Positions 48,899 through 60,700 of a stretch of DNA of 64,000 nt are shown piece after piece. The notes beneath the pieces are model-generated. The model did not search any database and had not been told where the DNA came from. It saw only the letters and a list, made by a program, of their open reading frames with translations. The stretch's first letter is position 1. The number at the start of each line of letters is the position of its first letter. The stretch spans positions 9,329,410 through 9,393,409 of the forward strand of contig BSYO01000004.1 in the NCBI GenBank assembly GCA_033239525.1, read 5' to 3'. Made by a program: the position numbers and the translations under genes. The stretch comes from Nepenthes gracilis (Eukaryota > Streptophyta > Magnoliopsida > Caryophyllales > Nepenthaceae).

Positions 48899-51800
48899 TT
48901 TTTACATTTCTCTAACTCCCATTCTTTTATATATTAATCAAGGGGGCAACTGAGTTTGTATTTATAAGTGTGGTACAAAACTAAAATTTAAAAAGTAAAA
49001 CTGCATATGAGCGTAATTTATACATGTTTCATGCATAAAATTGTTGTATATATACATGTTCACCCTTCATATGTATTTTATGTGTCTATACTAAAAAATG
49101 TAAATAAGTGCCCTCTAACCATTCCTTTTGTGCAGAGTTATATTTTCAAATATATATGTGCATTTTTATAAACCCAGCTATTTTTATCTTTAAAGAGTTT
49201 ATTTTAAATTATGATTAAATATAATTAATAAAAAAACTTAAATATAATTCAGTTATGAACAAATTATTATAAAAATATAGAAATAAAATAGACTTAACAA
49301 CTCAAATAAGTAGAAGACGTTGTAGGTGATTTAGTAACATTTTACAAAGTAATTGACTATTTTTTCTAACGGGTTAAAACTAAAAAGTTAATATGAAGTT
49401 TTCCTTTTGAGATTTACTGAAAAATTGTTCTTCATTGGAGGGGATGATTTTTTTCAAGATTAATCGTTATGTCAATAAATAAAAATTTAATGAGTTTTAT
49501 GGAGCAATTATGTTACAGAGATTATTTTTCCGACGACATATCTTAATCGGAGATAACATTGTTTACTAGTTATAAAGGCTATTATAATTGTCCATCAACT
49601 ATAACTGTACATTCTATCTGATCGTCATCTTATCAACTGCCTTCTATTTGTTTATCTCTTAACGAGGTAGCATACTAGCACATTAAGGTTGTCAATCTAT
49701 CAATTCAGATATACAATTCTCTACATTTGGTTAGACAATTTATTTGTTCTAACTTATTGATCCATTATAATTTTTATAAATCTAGAAATATTTACTATCT
49801 ATACTATTCAAATAACCCCCAAGTCACAACACAAATTATTAATACGCATATGGCATACAAATTACCTATCAAATGACGACAAATTAATGAAATTATTACC
49901 TTCTTTCTTTTATTGATTATTAGTTTCATATATTAAAACAAAATTAACAATTTGTAGTTATTATTTTTACTTTCTAATTTTAAAAGTCTTGAATGGATTT
50001 ATGGGGAATGGCAATTCAAAGCAATTATTTATCGTGGATCTGGAATAAAGCAAATCAAGATGTGGTAATATATAATTGATTTGGAGATTGTATTATAGCA
50101 TTTTTAATGTAATATAAGTTTGAGGTTTAATTATTAATTTTTAAAATGACTAAAAGGTTACTAACATCTATTCGTTTAAACCCCGAAAACTTAGGAAACT
50201 AAAATATACAATACACATAATATATATTCTTTATTAAATATAAAATAAAATAAATATTCACAATTAAATATAAAATTAAAATAATTCTGAAATAGTAAAG
50301 CAAATTAATACATAGATTTTGATGACGATCAAAAATTTTAATAAAACCATTTAAATTTTTATAGCAAGTGAAATTAATATACTATAAAAGTAAACTTATA
50401 ACTCAAATAGTATAAACATATTAAATTTTAACTAATTTGCTCTCGACTTATTGCCCCTATTAAAAAAATTTTTGAATTTGTTTGCAGTAGTAAAATCAGA
50501 TATATTTTGGTCTTTTTATCAAACTTGTTTTACTTGCTATTAAATTTTTATAAACTATTGAATCTTAATATCCACACCACCAATGTAGTAATAAATGCTT
50601 ATGAGTTAGAATTAGCGTGTAATCAATTGAGAAAATGACTGGGCGAGAAAATTTTGACACTTTGTCTTAATAGTAATGTTTTGGTTTTCCAAATCAAAAG
50701 AAGGCTTTCCACTTTAATAAGTGAAAGTTTTAGAGTTGCTGCTCTTACTAACTTTTTATATTGTTCATGTTACCATAATAAATGTTTAAAGAAAAGGCAT
50801 TTATAAAAAAAATTAAAAATTAAGTAAAAAATATATAATTTTTTAAAAGAATAATATCCCCATATACATGGGTTGAATTGGCTCATATCAGACGCAAAAA
50901 TTTCAATAAGAGAGTCAAACCCCCAATGCAGTTGCGCATATTATATGCGAGTATGTACGTTTTAATGTATTGGACTTGGGCCGGCTTGATCCTGGCCATA
51001 CTTATCAATAGCTTTTTAATTTATCTAATTATAGAATATGTCAATATGAAATTTTTTTCCTAATTTTTTTATTTTCTTAAAAAATATATCACACCAATAA
51101 TTAATTTATACTTAATAACTATTTTAAACTAAAAAACCAATATATTAAAAAGATATTATTATATGAATTATTCTTAACGGCCCACGTAGGAGTACGACAA
51201 GCTCGTAAAAGAGCCTTCTGGCATTCGAACTTCCGTCCTGACACGTCCTCTCTTGGACTGTAATTAGCTACTAATTAATTAAGTTAATTCTGACTTAAAC
51301 CTTGTCAGATGCTGTTGCCGATGCTATCAAACAAATTAAGGACTTAATTATACATTTTAATCTCTTCCAAATTACATGGTTTTAGTAAATTAATTGATCT
51401 CACTTTGCTAATTAAAGAAGAAGCTCGGTGCCCGCGGGCTGCTTAATGCTTCGTCTCTTTCCTTCGGCCGGCGCGTGGCCGTGCCAACACTGCAACACCT
51501 ACACAAAAGTGCGACGGATTCTTCTTCCGGCGCTCTTTTACCATTTTGTCCTTGATCAATATAACATTTTACCGTGGATATTCTTTGCTTCGTTTTATGC
51601 TTTAGAGCATAAAATTATTTGCCCCTCCTCCACCAAACCTTTTACTAATACTAATTTATGAGATGCTTTACTTATGAGATTATTTATTTATATTTTAGTT
51701 TTATTATTTTTTTGGTTAGCATTTTGGGAATAAACATATTTTTCCATAGAATACTTATTATATACCAAATAAGAAAAACAACTAATATCCACAAAAAGAG

Positions 51801-52086
51801 AAATATTTGATTCCTAATGTAAAAACTGCGGCCTCCATCCGCCACCAACCCCACGGTGTCAGCCACCGATTGATACCAAAAATATCACTTCGCTAATGCT
51901 GGGCACCCACTTCATTGCTGGAGTGGTTACACCAAAACATTGATAACAATCTCTCTAAAAGTGCCCGTTATCTATCCTGTTATCGTAATTAGTTTATTAA
52001 AATTTTTTATCATGTAAAACCATGAACAAATCGCTATAAAAATTGATTAACAATTTTAAACCTATGCTTGAAAGTGTTTTGAAATA
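47561..52086. other. AT-rich intergenic DNA, no gene seen
   Basis: Contains a TC microsatellite (48849-48893) and GC-richer islands at 51180-51260 and 51420-51540. Neither island gives a convincing exon. Confidence 0.5.
48849..48893 (+). repeat. (TC)22 microsatellite
   Basis: Uninterrupted dinucleotide run of about 45 bp. Confidence 0.95.
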
Positions 52087-52091
52087 ATTTG
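52087..52091. repeat. Target-site duplication, left copy (ATTTG)
   Basis: Identical to 58351-58355, immediately outside the LTRs. Confidence 0.9.
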
Positions 52092-53218
52092 TGTTGCGTT
52101 TAGGAACTCGGGGTCCACGAGCAACACAAGTGTTTCTGAGTGTAAGGTGTGAAAAGGAGAGATGAAAATCGGGTTTCACCTGAAAAGCCTCCTTGCAAAT
52201 GAGGAGGAAAAACCACGAGGCTCTGAGCCTTTAGAACTGCTTCATTATTAGGTGGAAGTCTTTACAAAGTACAAGCTTTTAGGGTGGATCCCTTCATTGT
52301 CTCTTATTTTGTATTTCTCTCCTTAGAAAATTCTCTCGTTGGGAAGCTTTGTCGCTGTTTTGTTCCTTCTCGTCAGGAAGAGAGGAGCCGAGAGAGTTAA
52401 AGTCTTTTTCCTTTTTTGTCTGGAAATGAGTTGGAGAGAGACCCTTTGGAAATGGGTTTCGCTGGGTATTTATAGGAAAAATTGTGCCGTTGGGGAGAAG
52501 ACACGTGGCAGCCGGTGGGTGGCCGAGAGGCTGTCCACTGTCTCTCTGGTCACATTCAATGTTGCTGGCGTGTGCAAGGTATCACACAGCTGGCGCGTGC
52601 AAGGTATCACACGGCTGGCGCGTGCAAGGTATCACACGGCTGGCGCTGCTGGTAGTACCTGAGTGTGTCAGGCGTACATGCCCTAGCCGTCAGTCTTGAC
52701 TTGACTAGGCGTACCCTGTGGGGACGGCATCTGGTAGTAGTTGCAGGTTCCTTGGGAATCGGTGAAGTTGTTTAGCTGGCGCCCTCGGCCGTGTATGAGA
52801 TAGTCCTCGTCCTTGCGTGGCATGCCTTGTTTCTTTGTGAGTTCGCGGACTCGCTGGAGAAGGCAGCTCTCGGATACCAACTGTCTCTTGGAGGATCTTT
52901 GATTCTTCGTGGGGGGTCCTCGGGTCTCTTCTTGACTTCTCGGACTGATCTGACGCCTAATGGAACTCCTGGAGTTCTCGGGCTTCTTCTTCTGGTCCTC
53001 ATACCTGGATGTTGTCTACTATCCGTGGTGTCCTCGAGCTCCTTGTGGTTAAAGGGACCTCTCGGACCTTCGTCGTAGCTTTGGCTTTGGGACACTAACC
53101 TGTGTTTTGAGCCTCTTGGGCCGTCCAGCCTTCTGGGTTCATGGACACATTTCAGGGCTTTTTACTTGGGCCTTTCCTTTGGACCGTATTTTATGGGCTC
53201 TTACATTGGGACCCAACA
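52092..53218 (-). repeat. 3' LTR (1127 bp) of the non-autonomous element
   Basis: Plus-strand ends TGTTGCG...CCCAACA. Minus-strand TATA box TATAAATA is at 52467-52474. It carries three tandem 25-bp units (52569-52643) where the partner LTR has one. Confidence 0.92.
52569..52643 (+). repeat. Three tandem 25-bp units in the left LTR
   Basis: Units 52569-52593, 52594-52618 and 52619-52643 differ by at most a few bases (core GTATCACACGGCTGG). The right LTR has a single copy near 57755-57778. Confidence 0.92.
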
Positions 53219-53233
53219 TAGCCCCCCATGCCA
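53219..53233 (-). other. Polypurine tract
   Basis: Minus strand reads GGCATGGGGGGCTA directly before the left LTR, the position where plus-strand DNA synthesis is primed. Confidence 0.7.
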
Positions 53234-53641
53234 AAGGGCTCGAGGTCCTCAACCGTTTGGCATGAGGCCGTTGCTCCTCCTGGGAGGTTGATTTCTTCTT
53301 GCTCTGACTTGTTCGTGCTCGTGTTGTAACTTGAAAGGGACGTTCCTGAAGAGGCAAGAGTGCGACAGTCCGCGTTTTGGTTTAGGCCTTTTGCGGCGGT
53401 AGTCCGAGTAAAGGTATGTCCTCGGAACGACCGTGGCGCTAGGCCTGGTGGAGGATTGTCCTAGGACTTCTTTTGAGTTCAAGACATTTCCAACGCCGCC
53501 GTTTGGGCTTCTGTAGGGCATTGAATGCTGAAGTGACGCGCTGACAGACGCCTTGGGAAGATAAGGCCGTCATTTTCCTGAGACGAACGGCCGGGCGACA
53601 CGTGGCAGGGGTAATGAGTGCGCCTTTTTGAATTTCAAGAG

Positions 53642-53649
53642 TATTTAAA
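53642..53649 (+). promoter_or_regulatory. TATA-like box of the antisense ORF
   Basis: TATTTAAA, 124 bp upstream of the antisense ATG at 53773, followed by a pyrimidine-rich leader. It points opposite to the LTR promoter. Confidence 0.45.
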
Positions 53650-53772
53650 GGCCTTCTCATCCCAATTCTTCATTTCTACTTCTGCCTTCCGTTTTCTTTT
53701 CTAAGTATCGAGATTTTTGCTCTCCTTTTGTTGAGATTTTCTTTGCTTTTCTACCTTTGCCTTTTGACATCG

Positions 53773-55718
53773 ATGGCACCAGGAGTGTGGGACATTGCTT
53801 CTACGATGACGCTCGATAGGCTCAAGGAGATCCGAGAACGATATCGGATCTCTAAGTCTATGGCCATGATGATCCCAGAGTCGCACGATAGGGCGTGGTG
53901 TCCCCAGAATGGCTTCATCAACGTCTATGAAGTCCACCTCAAGGTGAGCTGCGGTTTCCTGTGTCGGAGGAGCTTTACGACATCATGAGGGGACTTGGAG
54001 TTCCCTTTGCCAGGCTCCAGCCAAATGCAGTAAGATATTTGGTGTCTTTGTGCGTTTTCTTTTGATGCCAAAAGAAGCTCTTGAATGTCCTTACGGTCAA
54101 GGTTATGTTTCGCTTTACACATAACCTTGATTGGATCACAATGACCCCCCGCCCGGACTTTTTCTTGATGTGCGGGGGGGAACCCGGACTCCACGAAGCG
54201 GTGGAAGGATAAGTTCTTCTTCCTTGGTGTTCATGAGCATTGGGCCGTCCTCATTGGCTAGGAAAAAGTGGACAGCCAGTATAGCTTTGACCCTTCGAAG
54301 AAGGACAGAGAGAGCGTAAAAGAGTTCACGGACTTGGTGCTGGCCAATCTCGGAGGCTTTCATCTGAACAAACGCAATATCTGGTTGTCGCTCGAGAATT
54401 TTGAGGAGGCCAAGTGGGGTCCACTGGCGGAGGCCTCTGCCGCAGATCCTCCAGAGAAGTCCAAGAAAAAGAGGCCAAGGAGGAGAGCGAAGGCACTGAG
54501 GATTGAGGGTCCTGCCGACTACTCGAAAAAGAGCCTTCCGACCGAGAGTTCGAAACGCCCAGCGGCCGTTGTTGAGCTCCCTTCCTGTGATGATGATGAT
54601 GATGATGATTCAACATCGATGATTTGGGCGACGATGATGTGATTGCCCCTCTGTTCAAGACGTCGAGGACTGGTACTTTATTAGAGTCCTCGGGGACTGA
54701 ATGTCTCGTCTTTACTTCCACAGCCGATCCTCTTACTGAGTCATCGGGGGTGATTGTACAGATTGTGGAGCTCCCGGACGTCCAGCCTCCCAGTGATGAT
54801 CCTGTTTTCGGAGTTCTCGTTAATTTACCTGGTGACGTCTCAGATAGGATTGATCACCCTTCCAAGGACATGGGAGGCGGGAACTCCACCGTGGACGCTG
54901 AGATGGGAATGATGGCTGAGACGGTCCGAGAGGTGGTAAAGGCTGAGGAGTTAGGCGTCGCTGACCTGATGTCCCTTGATCCTTCTGAGCGTCCCATTGC
55001 AGTCCAAGCTGATCAGCCGTCCGAGCTTCCTGGGGACGCTGACGTTGGGGCAGGCTCCTTAGTGCATTTTATAGCTGTGGAGCTTGCGCCTGAGGAGGCA
55101 CCTGCGGTACTTGAGAGTGACCCGCAAGAGCCTGAGGCACCTGGGGAGCGTGGCCCAGGGCATGATGAGCTTTTCTGTTTGCAGCTCCAGGGTCTGATTG
55201 GAGGCCTCAATGAACTGGTGGGGGAGGTCGCCTAGTCCCGCTCGAAAATGGAGTCGTTGAGGGCCGCTCGGGAAACTGCGCAACGGGCTGAAGCGGAGCT
55301 GGTCGAAGCAAAGGGGAAGATTACCTCCTTAGAGGACACTGTCAAGCTTCTGCGACTTCAGTAGGACCTCCTCCAGGATATGGTCCTTCGCCAGGAGGAG
55401 AGGTTGAGGACGACCGTGCAGACCGCGGAGATGGCACCATTATTAGACAGCCAATACTGGGAGGGCATTCGCATGTGCCGCTGAGTGCTGCGACTGATCC
55501 GTCCGCAGTTTCCTGTGGACGTCCTCGATTCCAGGAACGCCAGTGCCTTAAGCGCAGAAGACTTATACGGCGTTACTAGGAGGCCTTTCCCTGGGCCTCC
55601 TCGGGTAGGGCCTGAAAGTAAACCTCTTACGCCTGAGGATTCAGTTTCGGCGGACCAGGCGCGGCCTTCAGGAGCTCAAGAGGCTCAAGGAGAAGGGAGC
55701 CAAGAGGCGCTCCCTTGA
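53773..55718 (+). pseudogene. Antisense ORF of the element ('putative gypsy type transposon' domain plus coiled coil)
   Basis: Opens with MAPGVWDIASTMTLDRLKEI, followed by ERYRIS. The later PQNGFINVYEVHLK and, one frame over, LRFPVSEELYDIMRGLGVPF match plant proteins annotated as putative gypsy type transposon (PF04195, from memory). A basic KKKRPRRRAK patch lies near 54462-54495, then an acid-rich middle region with a GAT run (54586-54609). A heptad-like coiled coil (MESLRAARETAQRAEAELVE) starts near 55242. Breaks: a frameshift near 53945, several more before 54620, and in-frame stops at 55233-55235, 55362-55364 and 55482-55484. Its role is unknown. It has no known enzymatic motif. Confidence 0.65.
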
Positions 55719-55934
55719 CATTTTGTCTACTTTCTTACTTTGTTACAACATTGTACATAAATTTATTTTTATGAATACAACTTGTCCTTTCTGAATCAGG
55801 GTATTGGACTTTTTTTTTGTTGCGACGCGATGCACAGCGCCTTGCTCTTGGCTTCAAGCATGCGATCCTTCTGGGATTCTCTAGCCTTTTAACCTCTCGG
55901 GTTTCTCGGCGTTAGGTGTAGTTGTCGAATTTCA

Positions 55935-56144
55935 ACCTCTGGGGCCGCTCGGGTACGGCCGAGTTTTTGGAGTTCGACCTCTGGGGCCGCTCAGGCACGG
56001 CCGAGTTTTTAGAGTTTGACCTCTGGGGCCACTCAGGCACGGCCGAGTTTTTGGAGTTCTACCTCTGGGGCCGCTCGGGCACGGTCAAGTTTTTAGAGTT
56101 CGACCTCTGGAGCCGCTCGGGCACAGCCGAGTTTTTGGCTTTGA
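55935..56144 (+). repeat. Five tandem 42-bp units
   Basis: Five head-to-tail units starting at 55935, 55977, 56019, 56061 and 56103, each reading as a 14-residue LWGRSGTAEFLEFD-like unit. It sits between the antisense ORF's 3' end and the gag remnant. Such minisatellites are common between pol and LTR in Tat-type elements. The open reading frame across it is a by-product of the 42-bp period. Confidence 0.93.
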
Positions 56145-56299
56145 GTTGTGAGTTGCTTTGTTGTTAATGAGGGAGCATGAGAATACTTCATAGTTGACAT
56201 AATGAAGGGACGTTTTCATTGATGTATACGTGTTACATTGAGTGGCCTCCAGGGCCCTTTTGAATCCTCATGTTACATTAGTCCGTACGCTCAGGTCTT

Positions 56300-57193
56300 G
56301 ATGCCTCTCTCGCTGCTCCCTTGCCAACCGTGGCCTTTTGACAATTAAGCTCAGTGCCGACCTCCGCGGAATTGGCGCCCCCAGTGGGTGGTCAGGTGTG
56401 CTCCGCGCCCATTATAGCTTTGCCCTTTGAGCAGCGTGACCGGCTGCGTCCTGCTGCTCTGGGGTCCTGCCCGGGTCGTGGCAGGAAGCGGTCGAGATAG
56501 CCTTCCATTACCAGCCGCTCGATCTACGCCTGGAGCTTTCTGCAGTCTTCGGTGTCATGTCCACTGCTGCAGTGATAATGGCAGTACTCCCACTGGTCGC
56601 CCCCTTCTGGGTTCTTCAACGCCTTGGGCGTCTCAGGAACTCCTCGTCCCTGATTTGCCTCAGGATGTTGGTGAGCGACTTAGTGAGAGCAAGTGGGCCT
56701 GATGGCCTTTCTCCTCCAAAAACCATCCGTTCAGGCTCGTTTTGCTCGGACGGTTCATGGGTCTTCATTTGGGCGCCCGCCCTTCCTTTTCCTTCCCCTG
56801 TCCTCCGTGGCAGGAGTCTTCTCGTCCTTCCGGCTGACTCGTTTCGTCGGCTTTGGGCCCGAAGACCGTCTTCCAAAGCCTCTTGAGCCCTTTCTTTGTC
56901 TGGGCCTGGCTCATGGACTTCTTTCTGTTGAGGTAGTCCCTCAACTCGCCAGGAGCTCGCGCCGCTTGTTGCCTCTAGGGCGCTGCTGGCCGCGGGCTCT
57001 CAGGGCGCGTTCCCCTAGACTTCTTGTCCACCCTCTCACGGAGGGTACGGATGGCTCTTGAAAGGCTGTCCACCTTCTATACTAACTTGCGCACGCTAGT
57101 ACCGGGGCCGCCACTCATCCTGCTGCCTGATGAGAGGCACCTGTTGAAGTATTCCACCTCCTGGGTGGACGTGCTATCTTGTCTGCTCACCAT
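56300..57193 (-). pseudogene. gag remnant of the non-autonomous element
   Basis: Starts at an ATG at 57193, 75 bp inside the right LTR (MVSRQDSTSTQEVEYFNRCL). A heptad-like segment follows (KVDSLSRAIRTLRERVDKK). Further on, LTNILRQIRDEEFLRRP (about 56640-56690) and HCSSGHDTEDCRKLQ (about 56535-56580) are the conserved capsid-end and CCHC-like parts of plant gypsy Gag. Stops (for example within KLV-KVDS and after RKLQA) and frame changes prevent a full protein, and the main capsid core is missing. Confidence 0.65.
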
Positions 57194-57249
57194 CTTTGGT
57201 GCGATGGTCGTTCTGTGACGGTAGGGAGTTGTGATCTTTTTGTCACGGT

Positions 57250-57267
57250 TCCCACAGATGGCGCCAA
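57250..57267 (-). other. Primer-binding site of the non-autonomous element
   Basis: Minus strand reads TTGGCGCCATCTGTGGGA next to the 5' LTR. It is the same motif as at 3150-3168, so both elements may use the same primer tRNA. Confidence 0.65.
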
Positions 57268-58350
57268 TGTTGCGTTCAGGAACTCGGGGTACATGAGCAA
57301 CACAAGTGTTTGTGAGTGTAAGGTGTGAAAAGAAGAGATGAAAATCGGGTTTTATGTGGAAAGCCTCCTTGCAAATGAGAAGGAAAAACCACGAGGCTCT
57401 GAGCCTTTAGAACTGATTTACTATTAGGTGAAAGTCTTTATCAAATACAAGCTTTTAGGGTGGATCCCTTCATTGTCTCTTGTTTTGTGTTTCTCTCCTT
57501 AGGAAATTCTCTCGTTGGGAAGCTTTGTCGTTGTTTTGTTCTTTCTCGTCAGGAAGAGAGGAAGAGAGGAGTCGAGAGAGTTAAAGTCTTTTTCCTTTTT
57601 GTCTGGAAATGAGTTGGAGAGAGACCATTTGGAAAGGGATTTCGTTGGGTATTTATAGGGGGAATTGTGCCATTGGGGAGAAGACACGTGGCAGCCGGCG
57701 GGTGGCCGAGAGGCTGTCCACTGTCCCGCTGGTCACATTCAATGCTGCTGGCATGTGCAGGGTATCACGCGGCTGGCGCCGCTGGTAGGGCCTGAGCATG
57801 TCAGGCGTACAGGCCCTAGGCGTCAGTCTTGACTTGACTAGGCGTGCCCTGTGGAGACGGCATCTGATAGTAGTTGCAGATTCCTTGGGAATCGGCGAAG
57901 TTGTTTAGCTGGCGCCCTCGGCCGTGTATGAGATAGTCCTCGTCCTTGCGTGGCATGCCTTGTTTCTTTGTGAGTTCGCGGACTCGCTGGAGAAGGCAGC
58001 TCTCGAATACCAACTGTCTCTTGGAGGATCTTTGATTCTTCGTTGGGGGTCCTCGGGTCTCTTCTTGATTTCTCGGACTGATCTGACGCCTGATGGAACT
58101 CCTGGAGTTCTCGGGCTTCTTCTCCGGTCCTCGTACCTGGATGTTGTCTACTATCCGTGGTGTCCTCGAGCTCCTTGTGGTTAAAGGGACCTCTCGGACC
58201 TTCGTCGTAGCTTTGGCTTCTGGGACACTAACCTGTGTTTTGAGCCTCTTGGGTGGTCCAGCCTTCTGGGTTCATGGACACATTTCAGGGCTTTTTACTT
58301 GAACCTTTTCTTTAGGCCGTATTTTATGGGCCTTATGTTGTGACCCAACA
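57268..58350 (-). repeat. 5' LTR (1083 bp) of the non-autonomous element
   Basis: Plus-strand ends TGTTGCG...CCCAACA. Minus-strand TATA box TATAAATA is at 57650-57657. It matches the left LTR along its length with scattered single-base changes, a small GAAGAGAG duplication near 57555 and one 25-bp unit instead of three. Confidence 0.92.
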
Positions 58351-58355
58351 ATTTG
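58351..58355. repeat. Target-site duplication, right copy (ATTTG)
   Basis: Pairs with 52087-52091. Confidence 0.9.
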
Positions 58356-58697
58356 AAATAACCATAAAAATCATAATGCTATATTTCAACCCGTGTGAGA
58401 TCCTTGATTGGCCATCACGAGGTTCACATGCAGTTAGATAATAGAATCCTATTGAAATAGCTACTCAAGCCTTACCTGATGACTATATTACAAAATCTCT
58501 TTGAGAGGATTTCATTCGAGCAAAAACACTATAAAAACTTTATATAAAAATCTCTAATAATGTCAGGATCAGAAAAACTGTATATATATAACGGAGTTGA
58601 GACTTAAAAGAAATTCATCAACCCCAACAACCTATCAGTATCATCCACCTCTACTGTCTGTTGTAATCGCTGACTATTATGTTAAATACTTAAAATT
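58356..58697. other. Pre-insertion flank, no gene seen
   Basis: Moderate composition and no recognisable family. Joined to the sequence left of 52087 it restores the target site. Confidence 0.4.
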
Positions 58698-60700
58698 TGT
58701 CACGTTCCAAAATCTAATCCTAATTTTTATTATAAATAATTACTCAATTAATAATCTAATTATCCATTTAATATCATAATTAACAGTTCAATTATACGTG
58801 AATATGAATTTCACGTCGATACTTCGACCGACCATAATAAAATAATATTAATCAAACACAGGATCCAAATGTCAATCACGTCTTAAATAGTTCTGACACC
58901 AATCAAACCGTAACGTTGAATTTTACATAAGAAATTATACATGTCATCAAAAATTAGAGGACATATAAACTAAAAACTGACTTCTAATGTTGTCAACTAC
59001 TGGATAGCTAATATTTCATAACTACAATACCGTAATCATTATAAATAGGATCCATATGACACTAACCAAATCAACGTTCGTCTTACAACTTTCAAGTCAT
59101 AATTTGATTAACTTAAACATACTAAACTATTGTCCAAAACTATAATACAACATTTTAAACATTCCATATTTTTCAATCTAAACTCTCCGAACAGATTTCT
59201 TCTTTAATCATAATCATCCTACAAATATTCAAATTTCTCATTTGAAGGGGTTAGTAAAATAGGAAGGAGTGAACCAAAAATTTAATAAGTATATAATTTT
59301 ATGGTTAAATATATATAATTTACATCCAAAATTTATTGGAAGGAATGATAGAATTTGATGCAATGGCCTAAATTTTTAAATTTTATCTTTTTATTACTTA
59401 GCCAAAATGCCGTGTAAGTTCATACTCAAGTATAGATTTTCTTAGAGATTAAGGGCTACTAAGGCTTTATCGACTAAAGGAGTAGATAATCGAAACTCAA
59501 GTTATATTTATTTTTATATAACCAAAGACCAATGCTACTATTTAAGACCCGTAGATGAATCATCATACATATAACTCTATAAATAAAACTAAATACTATT
59601 TTTTTCGCGGATAATAGATTCAAACCTTGATTGCTATTATAATATACTAACAATTGAAATTATAACCATGGTCTGATACATATTCTTATAAAATTCTATA
59701 TTTTTCTTTATATTTCTTAATTTTTTTCATTCTAAAAAAAATTCATAACATTTAACATAATTATAAAGTTTTCTCTTTAACTTTAATAATTTTTTTTACA
59801 TACAATATATAAAATGCGTAGGAACTTGTACATGCTAACTTTTAAATCATATAAAAACTAAAATTCTGGAACTCACAACAAGTAGTACATCTTGTTACAG
59901 AAAATTAGTAACATTTAGGATTTTATTTTCACTTGTAAACATACTGGCCAATTTTATTAGATTTCTAGAGCATGTAAAGTATATTTTCTTCAAATTTAAC
60001 ATGTAAGAACCTTGATAAATAGAATTCAAATATAAAAAAATATTATATCATAAAATTCAAATGTGCATTAAAAAATATTGTAGAATTGAGCTAAGTGATT
60101 AATGTACATAAGTTCAGACATAAATTTTATACATTTTTGTAACAAAATGAAGAAAATTTCAGATGCATATTAAATAATATTATCTTAGTTTTGAAATTAT
60201 TTTATGCATGAATATTTAAAATAAAAAATACTTTAAGAATTGAAAAAAGAATAGTAATAAAGGAAGAAAAATTGGAATGCACTTGTCTTACTCTAAATTA
60301 TCAAAATTATAGCTTGGATTCACTTGAATTGTGTCCCATTAGCTTCCTCTCTCCTTCTTTGTTTTCTCCTTATTTCTTTATATCTTCTCTCTCAAATTCT
60401 GTTAAAAAATAACAAAAAATCAATCGAATCCTCTATTTATACAGGACTAACACTCGAGCATTGGTCGGGCATGCGTCAGGCGTTATGACTATATACTACG
60501 GTGCATGAGAGCTGCCACAGACGTGCTTTGAGCACAGACTTTTTGCCGGACATCTCTCGGGTATGGTTACTCTGTCCATCTTACACATAAGCGTGCATTG
60601 GGTACCAGTCAGGCATCTAATAACTCGATATAGTCCAATCTACTTTTAACTTTTAATATAATTTTGTATATCATTTGGCCTCAATTTTATTAATACTAAT
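58698..60700 (-). repeat. Degenerate LTR-like repeat, TGTCACG type
   Basis: Begins TGTCACGTTCC at 58698 on the plus strand. A minus-strand TATA box (TATAAATAG) at about 60435-60443 is followed downstream by a purine-rich leader (CT-rich on the plus strand at 60340-60395). A GC-richer U3-like part lies at 60450-60640. The middle (59600-60130) matches 29860-30400 in the same orientation. The far end is not fixed and no target duplication was identified. Confidence 0.4.

Larger units (their letters stand above)
52092..58350 (-). mobile_element. Complete non-autonomous gypsy-type LTR retrotransposon
   Basis: Two near-identical LTRs (52092-53218 and 57268-58350) enclose 4049 bp. The 5-bp target duplication ATTTG is perfect (52087-52091 and 58351-58355). 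On the minus strand the primer site TTGGCGCCATCTGTGGG (57267 downward) follows the right LTR, and a polypurine tract (GGGGGG, 53222-53227) precedes the left LTR, so the element runs right to left. Inside are gag remnants on the minus strand (57193-56300) and, on the opposite strand, a decayed ORF (53773-55718). No reverse transcriptase, RNase H or integrase is present. Transposition would have depended on a related autonomous element. The antisense ORF layout is known from Tat-lineage elements. Confidence 0.92.

Noticed and set aside
51428..51661. 77-codon ORF in a GC-richer island
   Set aside because: No domain, no plausible splice context and no supporting promoter motif; left as intergenic.
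52339..53095. Several 65-107-codon ORFs in the LTRs at 52.3-53.1 and 57.8-58.3 kb
   Set aside because: The same frames appear in both LTRs because the LTRs are copies; they lie in U3/R and carry no known domain.
54326..54721. Minus-strand 131-codon ORF with a histidine run
   Set aside because: Shadow of the antisense ORF (54268-55718 plus strand) and its GAT run; no gag or pol signal.
55013..55283. Minus-strand ORFs over 55013-55283
   Set aside because: Shadows of the plus-strand acid-rich and coiled-coil frame.
55935..56144. Regular 42-bp repeats as a possible CRISPR-like array
   Set aside because: Units are head-to-tail with no spacers and lie inside an LTR element in a plant genome.
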